From NCBI GenBank assembly GCA_004353515.1, contig SMNZ01000009.1, positions 47,815 through 111,814 of the forward strand: 64,000 bases of DNA, in the 5' to 3' direction. This document shows positions 20,519 to 31,357 of this stretch, piece after piece. Numbering within the stretch: the first letter of the stretch is position 1; the number at the start of each line of letters is the position of its first letter. Below the pieces are notes generated by a model, which worked only from the letters and a program-made list of their open reading frames with translations, searched no databases and was not told where the DNA came from. This DNA comes from Alteromonadaceae bacterium M269 (lineage in GTDB: Bacteria > Pseudomonadota > Gammaproteobacteria > Enterobacterales > Alteromonadaceae). Both the position numbers and the translations under genes were made by a program.

Positions 20519-21106
20519 ATGCTGTTACTCGCATCACAATCTCCGCGCAGAGCAGAGCTCCTTAAACAACTAGGTATTAACTTTGATACATTAAGTTGCA
20601 ATATCGATGAAACTTGTCGGCCTGATGAAGGGTCTGAAGAGTATGTCTCTCGTTTAGCGATAGAAAAGTCTAAAGCGGGATGGCGCACATGCGATAGGAC
20701 AAAGTTTAAGGCTTCGCTGGGCTCCGATACTAGCGTTGTTGTCGGTGAGCAGATATTAGGCAAGCCTCAAAACAAAGATGATTTCCAACGTATGATGCAG
20801 TTGCTTTCTTCGAGTCATCATTATGTCAAAACAGCTGTGGCTGTGGTTAATGACGAAATTCAGCAAAATATTTTAGTCGCAACTAAAGTGATATTTAAGA
20901 AGCTGACTGTGGAAGATATCGAGTGGTACTGGTCGACAGGTGAACCTGGAGATAAAGCTGGTGGATATGCCATACAAGGCTTTGGAGGACAATTTATTCA
21001 ACGTATAGAAGGTAGTTATAGTGCAGTAGTTGGTTTGCCTTTGTGTGAGACAGCAGAGCTTTTGAAAACGTTTGGGATTTATTCTCAGAGAGGCCTATCA
21101 CTATGA
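20519..21106 (+). CDS. maf: Maf-type nucleotide pyrophosphatase (YhdE type)
   Basis: Nucleoside triphosphate pyrophosphatase, 195 residues, thought to hydrolyse dTTP/UTP and modified nucleotides. The diagnostic LLASQSPRRAELLKQLG starts at residue 2, SDTSVVV carries the catalytic Asp region near residue 68, and GGYAIQG lies near residue 145. Placement mreD-maf-rng equals the E. coli mreD-yhdE-rng order. It overlaps rng (ATGA). Confidence 0.93.
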   Translation: MLLLASQSPRRAELLKQLGINFDTLSCNIDETCRPDEGSEEYVSRLAIEKSKAGWRTCDRTKFKASLGSDTSVVVGEQILGKPQNKDDFQRMMQLLSSSHHYVKTAVAVVNDEIQQNILVATKVIFKKLTVEDIEWYWSTGEPGDKAGGYAIQGFGGQFIQRIEGSYSAVVGLPLCETAELLKTFGIYSQRGLSL

Positions 21107-22569
21107 GTGCTGAACTGCTTATTAACGTAACGCCGTCAGAGTCTCGGGTTGCTCTCATAGAGAATGGCATACTGCAAGAAATTCATGTTGAAAGGCACAC
21201 GAAAAGAGGGATAGTCGGTAATATCTATCGCGGTAAAGTGAGTCGAGTTTTACCAGGTATGCAAGCGGCTTTTGTTGAAATTGGTCTTGATAAAGCGGCA
21301 TTTCTTCATGCATCTGATATCGTCATTCACAACGAGATATTGGAAGAAGTCACAGAATCTCAAATTGAAAAACAAGACATTCGAGAACTTGTTCGCGATG
21401 GTCAAGATATTGTTGTTCAAGTTGTTAAGGACCCAATAGGCACGAAAGGCGCGCGCCTTACTACCGATATCACTATCCCTTCGCGTTATTTAGTCTTTAT
21501 GCCTAATGTTGCACACGTTGGCGTATCTCAAAGAATCGAAGACGAAGACGAAAGAGAGCGCTTAAAGTCGTTGGTTGCAGATTATTGTAATGGCGATGGC
21601 GGCTTTATATTGAGAACTGCGGCCGAAGGCGTAATGGAAAGTGAGTTAGTCCAAGATGCTGCTTTCCTAAGACGTTTGTGGACAAAAATTCAGGAGCGCC
21701 TAAAAACACGTGAATCTAATCTGTTGTACGAAGACTTACCTCTGGCAAGACGTGTGTTGAGGGACTTTGTCGGAACGGATCTAGATCGTATACGCATTGA
21801 CTCTAACCTCTCCTTCAATGAATTACAGGCCTATACTGGAGAGTATGCCCCTGAGCTTAGTGAGCTCTTGGAGTATTACCCCGGCGAACGGCCTATATTC
21901 GATCTTTATGATGTTGAAAACGAAGTTCAAAGAGCGTTGGATAGACGCGTCAATCTTAAGTCCGGTGGATATTTGATTATCGATCAGACTGAGGCTATGA
22001 CGACTATTGATATCAATACTGGAGCCTTTGTGGGGCATAGAAATCTCGAAGAGACAATTTTTAATACCAATATCGAAGCAACATTGGCAATAGCACGTCA
22101 ACTCAGGTTGAGAAACCTAGGAGGAATGATCCTTATCGACTTCATTGATATGAGCGATGAGAACCATAAGAGGCGTGTTCTAAGCAGTTTAGAGCTGGCT
22201 ACTGACAAAGATCGAGCCAAGATTAATGTGCATAACTTTACTGCTTTGGGCTTGATTGAGATGACCCGTAAGCGGACGCGAGAAAGCTTGGAACATGTCT
22301 TATGTAGTGAATGCCCAGTATGTCATGGGCGTGGCTCAATAAAATCCATTGAAACAATTTGTTTTGAAATTATGCGTGAAATTGTGCGTGTTAATCGCGC
22401 CTACGAAGCGGATAAGTTCGTAGTTTATGCCTCGCCGAAAGTAACAGAAGCTCTATTGGGTGAAGAGTCACATATGCTGGCTGAGTTAGAAGTTTTTGTT
22501 ACTAAGCAGATAAAGATTCAGACCGAAATGCTCTACAGCCAAGAACAGTATGATGTGGTAATGATGTGA
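21103..22569 (+). CDS. rng: Ribonuclease G
   Basis: RNase E/G family endoribonuclease of 488 residues that matures the 5' end of 16S rRNA. An S1-like RNA-binding region lies near 35-130 (GNIYRGKVSRVLPGMQAAFVEIG), the catalytic aspartates sit in TTIDINTGAF and ILIDFIDM, and the Zn-link region is CSECPVCHGRGS near residue 405. The length is that of RNase G, without the RNase E scaffold tail. The start overlaps the maf stop; the stop overlaps the GTG start of yhdP. Confidence 0.96.
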   Translation: MSAELLINVTPSESRVALIENGILQEIHVERHTKRGIVGNIYRGKVSRVLPGMQAAFVEIGLDKAAFLHASDIVIHNEILEEVTESQIEKQDIRELVRDGQDIVVQVVKDPIGTKGARLTTDITIPSRYLVFMPNVAHVGVSQRIEDEDERERLKSLVADYCNGDGGFILRTAAEGVMESELVQDAAFLRRLWTKIQERLKTRESNLLYEDLPLARRVLRDFVGTDLDRIRIDSNLSFNELQAYTGEYAPELSELLEYYPGERPIFDLYDVENEVQRALDRRVNLKSGGYLIIDQTEAMTTIDINTGAFVGHRNLEETIFNTNIEATLAIARQLRLRNLGGMILIDFIDMSDENHKRRVLSSLELATDKDRAKINVHNFTALGLIEMTRKRTRESLEHVLCSECPVCHGRGSIKSIETICFEIMREIVRVNRAYEADKFVVYASPKVTEALLGEESHMLAELEVFVTKQIKIQTEMLYSQEQYDVVMM

Positions 22570-25500
22570 AGCCTGTTTCTTACTATCTCTCATACTCAGT
22601 TAGAAAACTGTGGTTATTAACCGCGGTTTTATTGGTCATGGTGGCAACACTCATGACGGTATTGAGATATTCCTTGCCCTATATGGACAAGCAAAAAGAT
22701 ACGATAGAAAGCGTCTTACTCGAGCGATTTGGTGTTGATTTAGACATTGGCACCATTACCGCTTCGTGGAAAGGTGTCGGACCTGCGATTGTTTTAGAAG
22801 ATGTTGTTTTAAATAGTGGCGACAATGCGCCCGTCCAACTAGCTATCGATAAAACTGAAATTGAGGTCAATTTCTGGTCTTCGGTGTTGTCGAGAAATTT
22901 GAGCGCTTCGCACTTTAATCTGATTGGTATCGATGCTGTTGTTAATGTCGATATGATCAAAAGAACCGAGAGTGAAACCCCTGTTGTTGAAGTGCTCGAA
23001 AGGCTTTTTTTAGAGCAACTTCAGCTCTTTTCAATTACTGATAGCTCAGTAAAAATCAAAAAGGGTCAGGATGAGCAGTCCATAATTTTACAGCAGTTGT
23101 TCTGGCGTAATGAGGGAGAACGGCACCAAGGTGTTGGTGTTATGCGAGTGTTGGAGTTAGCCAGTAATTCTGCAAGCTTTACGCTCAATCTGACTGGAAA
23201 TGCAGATAACCTTGAGGGCGTGTTCTTCGCAAGAGGACGTGAGCTCGATATTTCGCCCTGGTTAAAGAACTATTTGCATGAAGAAAAGACGCTGCAGGAA
23301 AGCAGAGCGAACTTTGTGCTTTGGGCCAATATTGGTGAGTCTGAGCTAACTTCAACTCGGGTGACTATTGAGCCAAGTGAGTTTAGTTGGCAAGACGTCA
23401 ACACTGGCGAGAACTATGAATTGCTCGTTAAGGCTGGTGACCTGTTTGCGCAACCCGATCTTGCTTCAAGAGGAAGTGGGGAATGGCAATTCGAATTGCG
23501 TGATTTGACACTCCAAGCACAGGATGAAGTTGATGCAAAAATAGGCTTGGTTGGTCAATCTGCTCAGGATGCATTAACGATAGAGCTTTCAGATTCCTTC
23601 AACTTAAATCCGCTGTTACCGGTTGCATCCGCGTTTTTAACTGAATCTAGCTATAATCAGCTTGAAGCACTGGATCCGAATATTACGCTTGAGAATGTCA
23701 TCGCAAATAAAAGCCCGGAAGGGTGGGGAGCACGCTTAAGCTTTAGAGATTTGTCTATCAATGAGTCGGGCTTAATTCCCGGTTTAGAAAGGATTAACGG
23801 TGAAGTGAATTGGTTTGATAACCAAGCACATATTTACATCGATTCTAACGATAGCAGCTTCGCAACAAATAACCTGCTATCTCAACCGCTAAATTACGAT
23901 CTATTTACTATCGATGCCTATGTCGAATTCGATTCGTCTAACTTTGATCTTTATGTTCCTAGTATTTCATTAATTGGAGATAGGCTGTCCTTTGAGCAAA
24001 GCCTTAAATATGAATCATCAAAAAATTGGTTAAGTATTAGTGGCACTTTGGGTGAGATGTCGACAGATATCGCAAAATCTCTGTTGCCAGGTTCATTAAT
24101 GGGGACTAAAACGATTGACTATCTTGAGCGTAGTCTAGTCAGCGGTTATGTTGAGAATGGTCGTATTATATGGAATGGAGCATTAGATCAATTCCCTTAT
24201 GACGAAGGCCAAGGGATTTTCCAAGCTGGGTTAACCATAGATAATATTGAGTTTGATTTTGATTCAGGCTGGCCGAATGTTGTAGATGCCAATCTTGATC
24301 TCTTGTTCGAAAACGAAAGCTTATATATTTCAACACCGAACGCGCGAATTGACGGTGTAGCAGCGACAGAGGTTAATGCCGTCATACCCAAATTGCACCC
24401 AGATTCTCATGTTCGAGTAAAAGCAAAAACTGCTGAAAGCAGTGCAAATATCACGCAACTGATAAATCACAGTACTCTTGCTGATAATCTGGGAACCGCC
24501 TTACAAAAGCTACCAATTGATGAGCTTTTAAAAGCTGACGTTGATTTGTTTATTCCGCTTAGTGGCAAAGATGTTATTGCGAGAGGTGTCGTTGATTTTG
24601 ATAACAATCGTTTGGAAATCGAAGGTACCGGTATTGTACTTGAGCAGTTGACGGGGCAATTAACCTTTGAGAATGAAAAACTAAATGCAACTAGCTTAAA
24701 GGCGCTTTATCTCGGCTTACCTACGCAATTTAATGTGCAGGCAGAGCAGTTACCGGAAGCCTATGCTGTTAATACAAGCTTAATTGGTGATTGGCCGATT
24801 AAAGAACTCTTCAAAGATCAGCCCGAAGTAGCAGAGTATCTCGATGGTATTGCTGATTGGACGGGAGACCTTTCTCTTAGGTTTCCAGAAGGTGATTTCA
24901 GTTATGAATTACAACTGCAATCTGAGTTAGAACAAATATCCTCGGACTTTCCTTTCCCTCTTGATAAAGAAAAGGAATCAGCAAAACGCCTATTGGTTAG
25001 CAGCGAGGGGGATTTAGTTGCCTCTAATGTGAATATGACCTTGGGTGATGACATCAAGTTCAACGGTATATTACCCCATAAAGAACTCGTATTTTCGCGT
25101 GCACATTTAGCAATAGGGAATGATAACTTTGTTGGTATGGGCATTGGTTTTAGTGTTTCCGTCGATGTTCCAACACTAGATTTTATGCCTTGGTTTGATG
25201 CATTAAATCATGTGCTTCAACCAGCAAATGAGCCTAAAAAGCGCTATATAGATGCACCTAAGCGTATTTTCTTGAAGACGGACAAGCTAAATATCGCAGG
25301 CTTTCCTATGCACCAAATCGAAGTCAATGTTCGCAATACGGAACTTAGCTGGAATGCATTGATTAATGCAGACGAAACAAGAGCCGAGATAGATTTTTTC
25401 CATCAGTGGCAAAGTAAAGGTATCGACGCCAAGGCTGATTACTTCTTTTTAACTGAAACACCATCAGAGATTGTGAGTGAAGGTGTTTCACAAGTAGGTA

Positions 25501-26402
25501 AACAGCTTCCCCCCATAAGCTTTGATTGTGGGCAATGTCGTATATTGGGTTATGACTTCGGTAAGGCATTGATTAAGCTAGCGCCAACTAGTTCTGGTAT
25601 GCATATTTCGCAACTACAGGTCGATACTAAGCACGCTAGCTTGAAAGCAGATGGCGATTGGTTTGTCAGTGAAGAAAACAACAGCACAAGATTAAAAGGG
25701 AATTTTGTTAGTAAAGATTTTGGCGACTTTCTCAAAGAGTTTGATCGCGATTCAGGTGTGCGGGACTCTGGCGCCAAGATGGACTTTGATCTGAGCTGGA
25801 CGGCTGAGCCTTATGCTTTTGAACTTGCGAGCTTGAATGGTAGTGTTGACTGGAAGTTGGATGATGGCAACTTAACTCAAGTGAGTGATAAAGGTGCACG
25901 GATATTCAGTTTGCTTAGCCTTGATTCGCTCGTTCGTAAGCTATCTTTGGATTTCCGAGATGTATTTGCCAAAGGTTTCTTTTATAACGAGATGGAAGGT
26001 AGCTTTAATGTGAACAATGGTGTTGTTTACACTGATGATACTGAGATAGACGGGGCAGCAGCAGATATAACGCTAGTTGGCTCTACTGATTTAAACACGC
26101 AGAAGTTGGATTATGATGTTTCGATTCAGCCTGAATTAACCTCAAGTCTGCCCGCCATAGTTGGTTGGTTAGCGTTTGATCCAGTCTCAGCCGCTGTGGC
26201 ATTTGCTGTCGACAGGGCTGTGAAGTCAGCCAAAGTTGTGTCTGATATTAAATATAAACTCAGTGGTAGTATTTCCGAGCCTGAGTTAACTGAAATAGAA
26301 CGTAATAACAAAGATATTGTCCTACCTGCCAAGGTTATGCCTTCAGAAGATGAGATAAACCCTGCAACTGATCACTTGTTGATTGAAAAAGGTAGTGGGT
26401 AA
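22566..26402 (+). CDS. yhdP: AsmA-like envelope protein YhdP
   Basis: Giant periplasm-spanning protein of 1,278 residues with an N-terminal transmembrane segment (about 14-34) and a very long beta-groove body of the AsmA/DUF3971 type. The C-terminal part has the AsmA-like tract MDFDLSWTAEPYAFELASLNG. Family members (YhdP, TamB, YdbH) move phospholipids to the outer membrane in E. coli. The GTG start overlaps the rng stop. The 124-bp gap that follows may hold the nitrilase promoter. Confidence 0.93.
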   Translation: MKPVSYYLSYSVRKLWLLTAVLLVMVATLMTVLRYSLPYMDKQKDTIESVLLERFGVDLDIGTITASWKGVGPAIVLEDVVLNSGDNAPVQLAIDKTEIEVNFWSSVLSRNLSASHFNLIGIDAVVNVDMIKRTESETPVVEVLERLFLEQLQLFSITDSSVKIKKGQDEQSIILQQLFWRNEGERHQGVGVMRVLELASNSASFTLNLTGNADNLEGVFFARGRELDISPWLKNYLHEEKTLQESRANFVLWANIGESELTSTRVTIEPSEFSWQDVNTGENYELLVKAGDLFAQPDLASRGSGEWQFELRDLTLQAQDEVDAKIGLVGQSAQDALTIELSDSFNLNPLLPVASAFLTESSYNQLEALDPNITLENVIANKSPEGWGARLSFRDLSINESGLIPGLERINGEVNWFDNQAHIYIDSNDSSFATNNLLSQPLNYDLFTIDAYVEFDSSNFDLYVPSISLIGDRLSFEQSLKYESSKNWLSISGTLGEMSTDIAKSLLPGSLMGTKTIDYLERSLVSGYVENGRIIWNGALDQFPYDEGQGIFQAGLTIDNIEFDFDSGWPNVVDANLDLLFENESLYISTPNARIDGVAATEVNAVIPKLHPDSHVRVKAKTAESSANITQLINHSTLADNLGTALQKLPIDELLKADVDLFIPLSGKDVIARGVVDFDNNRLEIEGTGIVLEQLTGQLTFENEKLNATSLKALYLGLPTQFNVQAEQLPEAYAVNTSLIGDWPIKELFKDQPEVAEYLDGIADWTGDLSLRFPEGDFSYELQLQSELEQISSDFPFPLDKEKESAKRLLVSSEGDLVASNVNMTLGDDIKFNGILPHKELVFSRAHLAIGNDNFVGMGIGFSVSVDVPTLDFMPWFDALNHVLQPANEPKKRYIDAPKRIFLKTDKLNIAGFPMHQIEVNVRNTELSWNALINADETRAEIDFFHQWQSKGIDAKADYFFLTETPSEIVSEGVSQVGKQLPPISFDCGQCRILGYDFGKALIKLAPTSSGMHISQLQVDTKHASLKADGDWFVSEENNSTRLKGNFVSKDFGDFLKEFDRDSGVRDSGAKMDFDLSWTAEPYAFELASLNGSVDWKLDDGNLTQVSDKGARIFSLLSLDSLVRKLSLDFRDVFAKGFFYNEMEGSFNVNNGVVYTDDTEIDGAAADITLVGSTDLNTQKLDYDVSIQPELTSSLPAIVGWLAFDPVSAAVAFAVDRAVKSAKVVSDIKYKLSGSISEPELTEIERNNKDIVLPAKVMPSEDEINPATDHLLIEKGSG

Positions 26403-26526
26403 CTCAAATCCAGTTCTTTAGAAAGGTCATATACAAAAGTATAGATTTATCTATATAACCTAGCTGTTAGCCACTATGACAGTTACACTTTCATTAACAG
26501 TATTTCAATTTGAATAGTTTTCTTAA

Positions 26527-27372
26527 ATGAGTGTTACCAAAGATCGATTAATGCTCGTGGCGTTACAGATGACGTCGGGACCATCAGTTGAGGACAATTT
26601 AGACTACGTCCGCAATGAACTCAGTGAACTCGATACTGATGAGCAGGAGGTTCTGGTTGTTCTCCCTGAGTGTTTTATCTGCTTTGGTGCAGGTGATAAA
26701 GCATTGCTCTCAATTGCTGAAAAATTGGGTCAAGGTCCTATGCAAAGTGCCCTTTCTGATATGGCGAGAGAGTTTGGTGTTTGGCTGGTGGCCGGGACTA
26801 TCCCGTTAAAAAGCAATGTTGACGAGAATAAGTTTACGGCGTCGTGTCTCTTTTTTAGTCCAGAGGGGAAACTACTCGATGAATATCAAAAGATACACCT
26901 GTTTGATGTTGATGTGAGTGACAATACTCGGTCGTACCGGGAATCTAACTATACACAGGCAGGAAATAAAGTTTGTGTTGTAGAAACGCCATTTGGACGT
27001 GTCGGCCTTGCGGTTTGTTATGATGTGCGTTTCGCAGGTTTATTCCAAGCGATGCAAGGTATTGATGTTCTGGTGCTTCCTTCCGCGTTTACTCGTGTAA
27101 CTGGAGACGCTCATTGGCATCCATTGCTTCAAGCAAGGGCTATTGAAAATCAATGTTATGTCGTTGCGGCAGGGCAAACTGGCGTACATGCAAATGGCAG
27201 AGAAACACATGGACATAGCAGCATTTGGTCTCCTTGGGGAGAGCTGTTATGTGAAATAAGAAAGGATGAAGGCTTGGCTATGTTCCCTATGGACAAACAG
27301 CGTTTAGCCGATATACGACAATCTATACCGATGTCAAAGCATAATAAATTTAGGAGTGAAATCGTTGAATAG
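26527..27372 (+). CDS. Nitrilase-superfamily amidohydrolase
   Basis: Carbon-nitrogen hydrolase of 281 residues. The catalytic triad is visible as Glu48 in VVLPECF, Lys122 in YQKIHLFDV and Cys164 in LAVCYDVRF. This resembles Nit1/omega-amidase type enzymes that repair deaminated glutathione or cleave alpha-keto amides; the substrate cannot be read from sequence. It lies between yhdP and tldD, an order I associate with marine gammaproteobacteria, and its stop overlaps the tldD region. Confidence 0.85.
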   Translation: MSVTKDRLMLVALQMTSGPSVEDNLDYVRNELSELDTDEQEVLVVLPECFICFGAGDKALLSIAEKLGQGPMQSALSDMAREFGVWLVAGTIPLKSNVDENKFTASCLFFSPEGKLLDEYQKIHLFDVDVSDNTRSYRESNYTQAGNKVCVVETPFGRVGLAVCYDVRFAGLFQAMQGIDVLVLPSAFTRVTGDAHWHPLLQARAIENQCYVVAAGQTGVHANGRETHGHSSIWSPWGELLCEIRKDEGLAMFPMDKQRLADIRQSIPMSKHNKFRSEIVE

Positions 27373-28804
27373 CGTTGAGCAACATTTATTAGCTGTATCT
27401 GATCTTGATCAGAATAAGTTGCAAAAGATCATGTCACAACTTTATCAGCACGATATCGATTTTGCTGATCTCTATTTTCAGTCGAGCCACCATGAATCTT
27501 GGGTGTTAGAAGACGGGATTATCAAAGACGGCTCGTACAATATCGAGAGAGGCGTTGGTGTCCGGGCTGTGAGTGGCGAAAAGACAGGCTTTGCCTATTC
27601 TGATGAGATTTCACACGAAGCGCTAACACAGTCTGCAAAAGCAGCTCGTACTATTGCTAGTTTAGGCGGAAATCAGAGTGTCTCTGCTTTTAAGTCCAGC
27701 CAACCCAAACCGGTGTACTCTGAAGATAACCCCATCGCCAATTTGGCAGAAGCTGAAAAAATTGCGTTATTAAGGGCCGTTGATAGCTATATTCGAAAAG
27801 CGGAGCCGGCTATCAGTCAAATTAACGTCAGCCTTAGCGGTGTGTTTGAAGAGGTATTAATTGCTGCCTCGGATGGTACTTATTGTACCGATGTTCGACC
27901 CTTGATTAGGTTAAGTTGCTCCGTTTTGATTGAAAAGGGCGGGAAACGCGAGAGAGGCAGCTCTGGTGCTGGTGGACGTTATACTTACGATTACTTCTCT
28001 CTTACCGAAGATGGTGTTCCTAGATACGAAATAGTGGCTGATGAAGCTATTAATATGGCTCGAGTAAATCTAGAAGCGGTAGACGCTCCTGCAGGAACAA
28101 TGCCCGTTGTTCTCGGTAGTGGATGGCCTGGAGTGCTTTTGCATGAAGCGGTTGGTCACGGTTTGGAAGGTGATTTTAATCGTAAAGGTGCATCTACCTT
28201 TAGCGGCCGAATTGGCGAACGTGTTGCCGCTAAAGGCTGTACTGTCGTCGATAACGGGACCTTAGCCGATCGCCGAGGTTCTCTATCTGTCGATGATGAG
28301 GGCACGCCTACTCAGAACAACGTACTTATCGAAGACGGCATTCTTAAAGGCTACATGCAGGATAAGCTTAATGCTCGTCTAATGGGGGTAAGCCCAACAG
28401 GCAATGGCCGAAGAGAGTCTTATGCGCACCTCCCAATGCCTCGAATGACTAATACTTATATGCTTGCGGGTGAGCACACACAAGAAGAAATTATCGCGAG
28501 TGTTAAGAAAGGTATTTATGCGCCGAATTTTGGTGGTGGTCAGGTCGATATTACATCAGGCAAATTTGTATTCTCTACTTCTGAAGCTTATTTAATAGAA
28601 AATGGCAAAATCACCACGCCTGTTAAAGGAGCAACGTTAATAGGCAACGGTCCCGAAGTGATGCAGAAAGTGTCAATGATAGGTAATGATCTTTCACTGG
28701 ATAAAGGGATAGGTGTGTGTGGTAAGGATGGTCAGAGTGTGCCTGTCGGAGTAGGCCAACCTACTTTGAAAATTGATGAGCTAACGGTCGGTGGTACTGC
28801 TTAG
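27365..28804 (+). CDS. tldD: Metalloprotease subunit TldD
   Basis: Subunit of the TldD/TldE zinc protease, which degrades unfolded peptides and matures microcin B17 or CcdA in E. coli. The metal site HEAVGH lies near residue 263, and the N-terminal [32 protein letters not shown] is typical. GTG at 27356 is in frame, but AGGAG at 27352-27356 is at ideal distance (8 bases) from TTG 27365, so TTG is chosen (479 residues). The partner tldE/pmbA is 3.2 kb downstream on the same strand. Confidence 0.95.
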   Translation: MNSVEQHLLAVSDLDQNKLQKIMSQLYQHDIDFADLYFQSSHHESWVLEDGIIKDGSYNIERGVGVRAVSGEKTGFAYSDEISHEALTQSAKAARTIASLGGNQSVSAFKSSQPKPVYSEDNPIANLAEAEKIALLRAVDSYIRKAEPAISQINVSLSGVFEEVLIAASDGTYCTDVRPLIRLSCSVLIEKGGKRERGSSGAGGRYTYDYFSLTEDGVPRYEIVADEAINMARVNLEAVDAPAGTMPVVLGSGWPGVLLHEAVGHGLEGDFNRKGASTFSGRIGERVAAKGCTVVDNGTLADRRGSLSVDDEGTPTQNNVLIEDGILKGYMQDKLNARLMGVSPTGNGRRESYAHLPMPRMTNTYMLAGEHTQEEIIASVKKGIYAPNFGGGQVDITSGKFVFSTSEAYLIENGKITTPVKGATLIGNGPEVMQKVSMIGNDLSLDKGIGVCGKDGQSVPVGVGQPTLKIDELTVGGTA

Positions 28805-28865
28805 CTAGTTTTAACTTTGAATATAGAATCCTAGCGAACTTGTGCTTTAGCAAGTAAGAATTAAT

Positions 28866-28898
28866 AAAAAGCCATGCGTAACACTGCATGGCTTTTTT
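28866..28898. terminator. Bidirectional terminator between tldD and the Ig-repeat lipoprotein
   Basis: Stem GCCATGC/GCATGGC with an 8-base loop, flanked by five A on the left and six T on the right, so it can stop transcripts from both convergent genes. Confidence 0.9.
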
Positions 28899-28917
28899 AT
28901 TGATGAGCTTATTATTT

Positions 28918-31353
28918 TTACGGCAGAGACACACTAAATATTAACGTTGAAACAACACCACTGGGCGACGTAACGGTTGCTGTAACAGTTGCTATATCTG
29001 GAGCCCCTGTCAGGTTGTTAGTAATAGTGAATGTTTGCTCTGTACTGCCTGCCACGTTCGTTTGTGGCATTGTTGCTGTTGTTTGACCACCTAATAGACC
29101 AACGGTTGAGGCTATATTTATTATTGAACCGCTTGCGATAGGTTGCCCAACAGTATCCGAATAGCGTAATACTAAAGTGATGCTTTCTCCTCGATTTACC
29201 GTCAAGTTCGATGGCGGGAGAGGAGTTATATTATTGCTTTCTACAACATCACCATTTGAGTCTACTAAATCGATCAATGCTTCTGAGCTTGAGATAACAA
29301 TGGTATTGATACGCCTAACAATAGTGGTTACACCGACACCTTGCCCACACAGGGTATTAGATATGCACTGAGGTCCATTAAACAAGCCATCAGCGGCGTC
29401 GTAGGCCTGATTATTATTGTTATCTATGAAAATTTCTATGGGGTCTCTGATACCGTTTTCATTGTCATCACGCCAAGCTTCGTCTTGATCAACAAATCCA
29501 GTTTGAGTTGCTTGACTCAAGATAGCTCCAGAGTCTGAGTTATCTAGAATTGCTCCCCCATCTTGATCGTCAAAGCTATTATTACCATTTGAATCAAATA
29601 ACGTTTCATGGCCGATAGCTGTCGCTAAAACAGTAATTCGGCGATCATTGGGCCTCAATGCAGAGCTTGTCCAAACTACAGAACAAACACCATTTGACGT
29701 TATGCAGCTTGGTTCAATGACTCCACCTTCAGTAGTGAAGTTAACTGTTGTCCCATCGGGAACAGGGTTGTTGAAAGTGTCCGCCAGCCTAGCTGTAAAA
29801 GTCACTTCTTGCCCGAATATAGTAAAGGCTTCAATGTTTAAGTTACTTGGAGCCAAAGAAAAGCTATTTTGATTTGGTAGTCCAGTATTGACAGACAGCA
29901 GATCTGATTGCGTTGCAATGCTGCTATTGTTGCTACCTTGGGTTGTTGCGGTCACTCTAACTGCTGTTGGTACTGTACCTGCTGTGACTCTGGTGCTAAC
30001 TTGTCCCTGTGAGTTAGTAAAACCACTCGCAGGTGATAAACTTAATCCTCCAGCGTTTGTATTGAGCTCAAAATTAACTTCCTGTTGAGCTAACGGGTTA
30101 CCTAGGGCTCCGTTTACTTGGAAAGTGAGTGTCGATACCGATTGATTATTTTGTCCCCCTGTCCCAGTCAGAATAATGTTATTGGGATCAGCTGAGATAA
30201 ATTGTATCGAACCTACATTCTCGGGAAGTAACTCAATAGTGCGGCTTAATGTCACTGTTTGGTTATTTGAAACTAGAGTAGCAATGATTTGATCAGTATT
30301 ACCAGCACTGCCTGCACAGCTCACATCTTCAAAGGTTGAGAAGGCTTCGCCATTAATGGTATTCACCGTTTCATCAATAGTTGCTAAGCCGTTAGCGACA
30401 CAGTTCGAACTAAAAGTAATAGGCGTTGGTGGAACAACACGTTGGTCGTTCTGATCGACGATTGCAGCAGAAAGCCCTAACGTTGCACCTGCACCTATTA
30501 CAACATCTCCGTTGGCATCTTCTATAGATACGCCTAATACACCTTCGACAAAGACATTTTGGTCATTAAAGCTTCCAAAGCGTAGCACTTGTTGTTGCAC
30601 TGTATCCGCTGCGAAAATCTGAAAGTTTATTGTCTCTGCGACAGTTGTTTCTTGCTGATCAAATTGAGCTGTTAATAGCGCTGCACCAATATCACCATCG
30701 TTAGCTGACAGTATCGTTTGAGCTTCGCCATTGTCGTTTGTTAAAGCAGTTGCTGGACTTAAAACTCCAATGCCAGCCGAAAATTGGATGATGGTATCTG
30801 CTACCTGTTCATTGTTGGCATCGGTTACTGTGGCGGTTACAACCACTTGTTGGTCATTGTTAAATCGATTTGTTATTTGGTCATTTAACCTCATCACGAG
30901 ATCAATAGTAGGCGGGGTGACCGCACTGATTTCTGAGGCAACAAATTCATAGTTAGCTGTTGCTGATTGAGTATCGGAAGTTGCTGTTAGTGGTGATGCA
31001 CCTACATCGCTAACTGTACTTGTAATAGATACCTGAACTAAGCCTTGTGCATCAGTTAAACCTGAATTAACGGTCAATGTCCCCAAGGTCGCTGCGAAAT
31101 TAATAATTTCACCTTGAACTGCCTGACCGTCACTTGTGAGTGTTGCCTCAACGCAGATTGTGTCACCGGAGTTAAAACTGCTTACAATTGGACCACTGCA
31201 ATCTGCTGCTCTTGTAGCTACGGATAAAACAACAACTGGGTCTGTAGGTGTCGGATTGTCGTTAAATGGATCAGGGCCATTCTCACCTGAAGTTCCACCA
31301 CAACCACTTAATAAAATAACGAATATGAACGAAACTAGGTGACGTAACTTCAT
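28918..31353 (-). CDS. Lipoprotein with bacterial Ig-like (Big_1-type) repeats
   Basis: Exported lipoprotein of 811 residues. Lipobox LSGC puts the lipidated Cys at residue 18. After a Pro/Asp-rich linker come about six Ig-like repeats of roughly 100 residues, marked by recurring V.A.VTD..N..V....I.F and LT...G.A.. patterns as in invasin/intimin domains. Asp/Asn-rich loops near residues 590-660 (DSNGNNSFDDQDG, DDNENGIRDP, DNNNNQAYDAADG) look like calcium sites. The start is 4 bp after the darP stop, so it is probably co-transcribed with darP. A surface or adhesion role is inferred. Confidence 0.8.
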   Translation of the reverse strand: MKLRHLVSFIFVILLSGCGGTSGENGPDPFNDNPTPTDPVVVLSVATRAADCSGPIVSSFNSGDTICVEATLTSDGQAVQGEIINFAATLGTLTVNSGLTDAQGLVQVSITSTVSDVGASPLTATSDTQSATANYEFVASEISAVTPPTIDLVMRLNDQITNRFNNDQQVVVTATVTDANNEQVADTIIQFSAGIGVLSPATALTNDNGEAQTILSANDGDIGAALLTAQFDQQETTVAETINFQIFAADTVQQQVLRFGSFNDQNVFVEGVLGVSIEDANGDVVIGAGATLGLSAAIVDQNDQRVVPPTPITFSSNCVANGLATIDETVNTINGEAFSTFEDVSCAGSAGNTDQIIATLVSNNQTVTLSRTIELLPENVGSIQFISADPNNIILTGTGGQNNQSVSTLTFQVNGALGNPLAQQEVNFELNTNAGGLSLSPASGFTNSQGQVSTRVTAGTVPTAVRVTATTQGSNNSSIATQSDLLSVNTGLPNQNSFSLAPSNLNIEAFTIFGQEVTFTARLADTFNNPVPDGTTVNFTTEGGVIEPSCITSNGVCSVVWTSSALRPNDRRITVLATAIGHETLFDSNGNNSFDDQDGGAILDNSDSGAILSQATQTGFVDQDEAWRDDNENGIRDPIEIFIDNNNNQAYDAADGLFNGPQCISNTLCGQGVGVTTIVRRINTIVISSSEALIDLVDSNGDVVESNNITPLPPSNLTVNRGESITLVLRYSDTVGQPIASGSIINIASTVGLLGGQTTATMPQTNVAGSTEQTFTITNNLTGAPDIATVTATVTSPSGVVSTLIFSVSLP

Positions 31354-31357
31354 AAAA

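Noticed and set aside
29177..31342. Several open frames on the + strand opposite the Ig-repeat lipoprotein
   Set aside because: They are antisense shadows of a long well-supported gene and show no domains or ribosome sites.
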